In this document: positions 59,130 to 64,000 of the stretch, piece after piece
Layout: each line of letters starts with the position of its first letter
How positions within the stretch are numbered: position 1 is the first letter of the stretch
Origin: Bacteroidota bacterium
GTDB lineage: Bacteria > Bacteroidota > Bacteroidia > Flavobacteriales_D > Crocinitomicaceae
DNA length: 64,000 nucleotides
NCBI GenBank assembly: GCA_006226425.1
Contig: SBGX01000019.1
Location: 1 to 64,000 of the forward strand
Direction of reading: 5' to 3'
Notes under the pieces: generated by a model
Seen by the model: only the letters and a program-made list of their open reading frames with translations
Told to the model about the DNA's origin: nothing
The model's database searches: none
Program-made: the position numbers and the translations under genes

Positions 59130-59720
59130 CTAAAATTCTACTTTTACGGCTTTCTCCGCTCCTTCTTCTGCCTCAAAACGGACTCGTTCTTCAAAACCAA
59201 AGAGCATATTATAGAGTTTCCCCGGCATCTTCTTGATCTTCTTATTGTATTCTCCGGTGATCTTATTATACTTGTTCCGCTCCGTGTTAATCCTGTTCTC
59301 CGTTCCTTCCAACTGCGCCTGCAATTCAAGGAAATTCTGGTTTGCCTTCAGGTCAGGATAACGTTCTACGACGACCATTAACTTTCCTAAAGCCGATGAA
59401 ATACCATTTTGTGCTTCCTGAAACTGCTTGATTGTTTCCGGTGTCAGCTTAGACGGATCGACATTGATGCTTGTGGCCTTGGCACGTGCCTCGATCACTT
59501 CTCTAAATGTTTCCTTCTCGTGCTTCGCATATCCCTTCACCGTATTCACCAGGTTTGGAATCAAATCTGCCCTTCGCTGATAGGCACTGTTCACATTCGC
59601 CCACTGGGTGATTGAATTCTCTTCCAGCTCCACCATTTTGTTATAAGAGCTACACCCATTCATTGCCAAAAGCAACAAAATACCTCCGATAATAAGGTAT
59701 GATTTTTTGATATTTTTCAT
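59130..59720 (-). CDS. LemA-family lipoprotein-like membrane protein
   Basis: 196 residues. N-terminal hydrophobic segment with lipobox-like AMNGCSSYN, then the LemA core: NSITQWANVNSAYQRRADLIPNLVNTVKGYAKHEKETF, in which AYQRRxDLIPNL is the family hallmark. First gene of the LemA-TPM-TPM operon. Confidence 0.93.
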   Translation of the reverse strand: MKNIKKSYLIIGGILLLLAMNGCSSYNKMVELEENSITQWANVNSAYQRRADLIPNLVNTVKGYAKHEKETFREVIEARAKATSINVDPSKLTPETIKQFQEAQNGISSALGKLMVVVERYPDLKANQNFLELQAQLEGTENRINTERNKYNKITGEYNKKIKKMPGKLYNMLFGFEERVRFEAEEGAEKAVKVEF

Positions 59721-59812
59721 CTAGTTGATCATTTATTACGTTCTAAATTTACTTATTTTCCAATCAAATCCAAGACCATTTCGTTTTCACAGGTCAATTT
59801 GTCAGTCAATTC

Positions 59813-60745
59813 TCAGGATTCAGGCCTTACGGTGATATGTCGCTCCTTCTTGTCCTGATAGATATCATCAATCGTGACCAGAATCCCGGTTTCTTCCACT
59901 CCACCAAAATCTTTATTGACCGCTGTTCCAAATGTTCGCATCGTCGGTGAAAGGTGCATGTAAATATTTACAAGCGGCGGCACATTTTCACCCCGCTCCC
60001 TGACATACTGATTTAGCACTTTGAAGCCTTCTTTAAAATCCAATCCTTTCAGTTCTTCATCAGCCCATGCCCGATCATAATCCTGTTCCAGCAGTTGGAT
60101 TGGGAGCATCAAGCGATCTTTGTCCGGGAAATAGTAATGCATAAAATGCAGTAAAAAATCTCGCGCTTCCCGGTTATAAGAGGGATACATGGTTACCTTT
60201 CCGAAGAAATAGCGAATCTCCGGATATTTTAGTACCAATCCTCCCAAACCATCCCAGATATTATCCAGGGAATACAGGCCCTTTCTCAAATTAACCGAAG
60301 GCTGAAATCGGGGTTGCACCCAACTTCTTCCCAGTTCAATGGTATCGGGTAAAAAATCACTCACAAACTTCGAGCTAAAATCGAAATAGTGGCTTGTCGA
60401 AAGGTGAATTTCTCCTTGTTCATCGCTTGCTTCACGACACAATTTATAACGATAACCTCCGACGATTTCCTGGTCTTCCGGAGACCAAACAATGAGTTGG
60501 TCATAACAATACGGCCCAGAATCGTATTCATCGAGATCGCATGACAATCCAGTTCCTCCCCCAGCCTCCCGGAAAGTCACTTCCCGAAGACGTCCGATCT
60601 CCCGCAGGGTTTGGGGAGCATTGTGTTCATTTACACAATAAATTTCATTCCCCCCTTTTCGGGTGTCCCTCAGTTTTCCTACCTTCTCCAGTTCACCAAT
60701 AATCAGCGAAGGATCAATTGGATCTATGATCTTTTCAAACTTCAT
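59813..60745 (-). CDS. GNAT/OlsB-like N-acyltransferase
   Basis: 310 residues. REVTFREAGGGTGLSCDLDEYD followed by YCYDQLIVWSPEDQEIVGGYR: the hemolysin/acetyltransferase-5 family (OlsB type), which N-acylates an amino acid with a 3-hydroxyacyl-ACP. The downstream half is an additional ~150-residue region (ELGRSWVQPRFQP, LFGKVTMYPSYNREARDFL). It lies immediately downstream of a PlsC-like gene; the pair resembles the split GlsB/GlsA or fused OlsF aminolipid synthases of Bacteroidota. Confidence 0.85.
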   Translation of the reverse strand: MKFEKIIDPIDPSLIIGELEKVGKLRDTRKGGNEIYCVNEHNAPQTLREIGRLREVTFREAGGGTGLSCDLDEYDSGPYCYDQLIVWSPEDQEIVGGYRYKLCREASDEQGEIHLSTSHYFDFSSKFVSDFLPDTIELGRSWVQPRFQPSVNLRKGLYSLDNIWDGLGGLVLKYPEIRYFFGKVTMYPSYNREARDFLLHFMHYYFPDKDRLMLPIQLLEQDYDRAWADEELKGLDFKEGFKVLNQYVRERGENVPPLVNIYMHLSPTMRTFGTAVNKDFGGVEETGILVTIDDIYQDKKERHITVRPES

Positions 60746-61561
60746 TTACTGACCTAATTTATACAAATCTTCCCGAATTTGTTCGGCCCAACGCAAATCT
60801 TTTGGTTCTTTTTGCAATTGTTCGGGTGTAATTACTTCTCCCACTGTGAATTTCATGTGTGCCCCACGCTGCTTAAACAACTCGTTGGAGAGATAAAGCA
60901 TCTCCACATTGGCCTTTACTCCTAAAAATGAGCGAAAACGATGTAAACGGTAGAAAAAATTTGACAAACGACCATTGATGTGAACCGGAATAATCGGAAT
61001 TTCATTTTTTCGAGATTGACTCACGAAGGTCTTCTTCCAGGGAAGATCCCGAACCTTTCCTTCTATTTTACGACTAACCAATCCAGCTGGAAAAATACAG
61101 ACCATTTTTCCGGAACCAAATAATTCATCCAGTTTTCGGAATACATCGCCCCGATTTTTACCGTGTTTATCGACTCCCACAAACAACTTCTTCAGGGGTT
61201 CCAGATTCATTAAAAGGTCATTCACAATGAACTGAATATCCTCCCGGTGTCCGCGCAAGGCATGTACCAGGGCAATGGCATCCATCCCACCCAAGGGGTG
61301 ATTCATCGCCAGAGTTACCCCTCCTTCTTTTGGAATTCGTTCGATGCCCTCCACCTCAACTTTGATATCAAAGTACTTCATGATCTCTGTACAGAATTCC
61401 TGTCCGTTCAGATCTCCATGCGTGTCCAAAAAATCATTGATCTCATCCTGGTGCAGAATTCGCTTCAAGTAGCGGATTACAAAACCCGGGATCCATTTAA
61501 GTAAACGCGGATTTTTACTGGCAATCAGGCGACGAATATCTATGAACTTTTCCTTCTTCAT
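60746..61561 (-). CDS. PlsC-like O-acyltransferase
   Basis: 271 residues. Acyltransferase block I is NHPLGGMD (Hx5D rather than the usual Hx4D, typical of the hemolysin-associated LPLAT subgroup), with later IFPAGLVSRK and PIIPVHINGRLS blocks. A second acylation step after the adjacent N-acyltransferase would produce a diacylated aminolipid (glycine, ornithine or serine-based; inference). The gene abuts the GNAT gene with no gap. Confidence 0.86.
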   Translation of the reverse strand: MKKEKFIDIRRLIASKNPRLLKWIPGFVIRYLKRILHQDEINDFLDTHGDLNGQEFCTEIMKYFDIKVEVEGIERIPKEGGVTLAMNHPLGGMDAIALVHALRGHREDIQFIVNDLLMNLEPLKKLFVGVDKHGKNRGDVFRKLDELFGSGKMVCIFPAGLVSRKIEGKVRDLPWKKTFVSQSRKNEIPIIPVHINGRLSNFFYRLHRFRSFLGVKANVEMLYLSNELFKQRGAHMKFTVGEVITPEQLQKEPKDLRWAEQIREDLYKLGQ

Positions 61562-61732
61562 GATGAGGTAAAACAGCTTCCAAAGTGGAGTTTGTCAAGA
61601 GCAAAAATAAAGATGTTCAACAAATCTAAAAGACTAACCATTCAAAAGATATATCAACCAATCATCACGATCTCCTTTGAATATCCAAAGAAATATTGAT
61701 CTTTACGGGCGAATTTAAATTTTCAAAGGAAT

Positions 61733-63205
61733 ATGAAAAAAAATTTTTTGGCCTTAACCGCATTGCTGATCATTGGGAATGCCTGGAGCCAACGAAAAAT
61801 CGAATACGTCGAGTATGACCTGCCCAATGGCATCCACGTCATTCTGCACGAGGAACATGCGACTCCAATCGTTGCCGTTTCGGTGCTCTACCATGTCGGT
61901 TCCAAAAATGAAAATCCGAACAGAACCGGATTTGCTCATTTCTTTGAACACCTTTTGTTTGAAGGATCAGACAATATCAAACGAGGAGAGTACAGTGAAT
62001 TGGTTGAAAAAAACGGTGGTGTTTTGAATGCCAACACTTCTCAGGACAGAACTTATTACTACGAAATACTCCCTTCCAATCAATTGGAATTGGGACTTTG
62101 GTTGGAAAGTGAGCGGATGCTCCATGCCAAAGTAGAGCAAACAGGAATTGAAACGCAACGAGAAGTTGTCAAAGAAGAGAAAAGACAGCGTGTTGACAAC
62201 CAACCTTATGCTTCATTTATGACCGAGATGTTTTCTCGTATGTTCAAAAAACACCCATACCAGTGGGTTCCTATTGGAAGCATGGAACACCTGAATGCGG
62301 CCCAGGAAGAAGATTATGTCAACTTCTACCGTACTTTCTATGTTCCTTCCAATGCGACATTATCCATTGCTGGTGACCTGAACATCGAACAAACGAAAAA
62401 GTGGATCGATCAATATTTTGGAACGATTCCAACTGGTCAGGCAATTAACCTATATCGTGATTTTGAAAACCTTTCAGAGGAAGACTTCAAAAAATTGCAC
62501 GGAGTGGAGAAGGCCAAGTTTGACAAAACAAATTTCTTGAACCCTAAGGATGCGGCGGCTAAAAAACTGTTGAAGAAATACAGCAGCATGCCGACAGTCA
62601 TTCCACGTCCGGAAAGAAATGAACCACCTTTAACCGGTGTTATCAAGGATACGATTTACGACAACATTCAGTTGCCAGCAGTTTTCATGGGATATCGTTT
62701 TCCGGAACAAACACATCCAGACGCTTACGCCATCGAAATGATGAATTCGTTGCTTTCAGGTAGTAGTAGTTCACGGATGAACAAAAACCTGGTAGAGAAA
62801 AAGCAATTAGCTGTTGCGGCATTCTCTTTCTCCTTTGGAATGGAAGACCCTGGTATGGGACTCGTTGCAGCCATCGCGGCAAATGGAATTGAGCTGGGAG
62901 ATGTTGAAAAGGCACTGGATCAGGAAGTCAAATTAGTTCAGAACGAATTGATCTCTCAGGAAGAGTTTGAGCGTTTGCGCAATCAGTTTGAGAATGACCT
63001 TATTTCTTCTAATAGTTCGGTTGCCGGAATCGCGGAAAACCTGGCAGACAACCACGTCTACATGGGAAGCGCGGATGTAACGAACAATCAAATGGCAAAA
63101 TATATGGCCGTGACTCGTGAAGACATTCAACGTGTTGCGAAAAAATACTTCACTCCTGAAAACAGGATCATCTTGTATTATTTGCCTAAGAAATCAGAAG
63201 AGTAA
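61733..63205 (+). CDS. M16B zinc peptidase, catalytic subunit
   Basis: 490 residues. Signal peptide FLALTALLIIGNAWSQ. Inverted zinc motif H69-F-F-E72-H73 in FAHFFEHLLFEGSDN, and a downstream Glu in EVVKEEKRQRV (about residue 149) as third ligand, so catalytically competent. C-terminal M16 domain follows (MNSLLSGSSSSRMNKNLV). Periplasmic. The next gene is its inactive-type partner; M16B enzymes act as pairs. Confidence 0.94.
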   Translation: MKKNFLALTALLIIGNAWSQRKIEYVEYDLPNGIHVILHEEHATPIVAVSVLYHVGSKNENPNRTGFAHFFEHLLFEGSDNIKRGEYSELVEKNGGVLNANTSQDRTYYYEILPSNQLELGLWLESERMLHAKVEQTGIETQREVVKEEKRQRVDNQPYASFMTEMFSRMFKKHPYQWVPIGSMEHLNAAQEEDYVNFYRTFYVPSNATLSIAGDLNIEQTKKWIDQYFGTIPTGQAINLYRDFENLSEEDFKKLHGVEKAKFDKTNFLNPKDAAAKKLLKKYSSMPTVIPRPERNEPPLTGVIKDTIYDNIQLPAVFMGYRFPEQTHPDAYAIEMMNSLLSGSSSSRMNKNLVEKKQLAVAAFSFSFGMEDPGMGLVAAIAANGIELGDVEKALDQEVKLVQNELISQEEFERLRNQFENDLISSNSSVAGIAENLADNHVYMGSADVTNNQMAKYMAVTREDIQRVAKKYFTPENRIILYYLPKKSEE

Positions 63206-63238
63206 AACAATATCTAAATAAAGAAGCATTTTAAAATC

Positions 63239-64000
63239 ATGAAAAGATTAATCCCCATATTTAGTTTATCCCTGCTACTGGCAGGAAACGGTTTTGCTCA
63301 GATCGATCGATCAATGAGACCAAAACCCAGTGTTGCACCGGATATCAACATCAAGGATTCGGAAGTATTCAAGACTGAAAACGGAATCACTGTTATCTTA
63401 TCGGAGAACCACAAATTACCGCGTATCTCCATGCGTTTGGTGATGGGATCAGACCCACGACTAGAAAAGGACAAAGCTGGAATTTCGGAGCTGGTTGGTG
63501 AAATGATCATGGGTGGAACCAAGAATCGAAGCAAAGACCAATTGGACAAAGAAATCGATTATGTGGGCGCGACCCTCGGAGCTACTTCCAAGGCGATCTA
63601 TATGTCTTGTTTGACCAAGCACCTGGACAAGGTGATGGATTTATATACAGATGTCCTTAAGAATCCGATCTTTCCACAGTCAGAGTTCGATCGAATTGTC
63701 AAACAACAGGAATCAGGACTACTTTCCACGAAAGCCTCACCTGATGCCATGTCATCCAACGTTGTCAGCCGGGTGAACTTCCCAAACCATCCTTACGGGG
63801 AGGTGATGACAGAACAAACACTGGCCAACATTACTCAGGACGACATCATTGCCTACTACACGAAGAACTTTACCCCTGACGGGAGTTACCTGGTTATCGT
63901 AGGTGATATTGACAAAGCAGCTGCCGCGAGACTGGTTCAAAAGTATTTTGCAGATTGGAAAGGGGTTGAAAAATACTCTTACAACTGGCCTGCAGGATTT
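63239..64000 (+). CDS. M16B peptidase, non-catalytic-type subunit (3' end outside window)
   Basis: 254 codons in the window, open to the right edge. Signal peptide (LIPIFSLSLLLAGNGFAQ). M16 N-terminal fold (FKTENGITVILSENHKLPRISMRLVMG, ELVGEMIMGGT), but the HxxEH motif is absent: the aligned spot reads GISELVGEM. Expected to be the partner subunit of the active M16 protein 33 bases upstream, on which zinc catalysis would depend. Confidence 0.92.
   Translation, partial: MKRLIPIFSLSLLLAGNGFAQIDRSMRPKPSVAPDINIKDSEVFKTENGITVILSENHKLPRISMRLVMGSDPRLEKDKAGISELVGEMIMGGTKNRSKDQLDKEIDYVGATLGATSKAIYMSCLTKHLDKVMDLYTDVLKNPIFPQSEFDRIVKQQESGLLSTKASPDAMSSNVVSRVNFPNHPYGEVMTEQTLANITQDDIIAYYTKNFTPDGSYLVIVGDIDKAAAARLVQKYFADWKGVEKYSYNWPAGF

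Overview
The window comes from a Bacteroidota chromosome, most likely a Flavobacteriales-type organism; I cannot name the genus. Supporting this are C-terminal type IX secretion (T9SS) sorting domains on three proteins, many short lipoproteins with an SC lipobox, Bacteroidota promoters (TTTG, about 20 bases, TAnnTTTG), a 1113-residue SecA, and DUF4403- and DUF5723-like families. G+C is moderate, with AT-richer stretches. I see no insertion sequence, prophage, CRISPR array or rRNA.

Layout. 1-5355 (minus strand): two large secreted proteins, an RCC1-propeller protein cut by the left edge and a P-domain protein with a T9SS tail. 5499-8356: a tight three-gene unit of di-heme cytochrome, Rieske protein and outer-membrane porin. 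8402-8475: tRNA-Ala(GGC), followed by a diverged copy of its 3' end. 8846-13769: a block of poorly characterised secreted proteins and lipoproteins (Sel1 repeats, a putative zinc metallopeptidase, TPR protein, cupin) that looks accessory. 13885-16855: LVIVD lipoprotein, OmpA-like protein, SRPBCC protein. 16890-23041: HldD, an orphan sensor kinase coupled to a LuxE-like enzyme, and UvrA. 23307-29119: sigma factor, small lipoprotein, SecA, a DUF2520 protein and a KdsC-like phosphatase. 29209-35827: OmpA/TPR lipoprotein, FolK, monomeric isocitrate dehydrogenase, an unknown secreted protein and a DUF4403 lipoprotein.

35820-40903 (minus strand) is the most coherent functional unit: an ECF-type sigma factor, phytoene desaturase, phytoene synthase, IPP isomerase, a 6-pyruvoyl-tetrahydropterin-synthase-type enzyme and a DNA photolyase, nearly all overlapping, behind a consensus promoter embedded in repeated RTTNAACAA boxes. 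It reads as a photoprotection operon joining carotenoid synthesis, pterin synthesis and DNA photorepair.

41028-57861: glycosyltransferase, a nine-Asp-box propeller protein, a membrane protein, an LVIVD/T9SS protein, tRNA-Leu(GAG), Lgt, TrhO, a NUDIX hydrolase, outer-membrane proteins, an M14 carboxypeptidase and a His-tailed membrane protein. A promoter-plus-terminator pair without an ORF at 52731-52864 may encode a small RNA. 57892-61561 (minus strand): LemA-TPM-TPM and an acyltransferase pair resembling aminolipid synthases. 61733 to the right edge: two M16 peptidase-family genes, the second truncated by the window.

Start codons were moved inward wherever the longest reading frame began at a TTG or inside a promoter. 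No database search was run; family names rest on recognised motifs.
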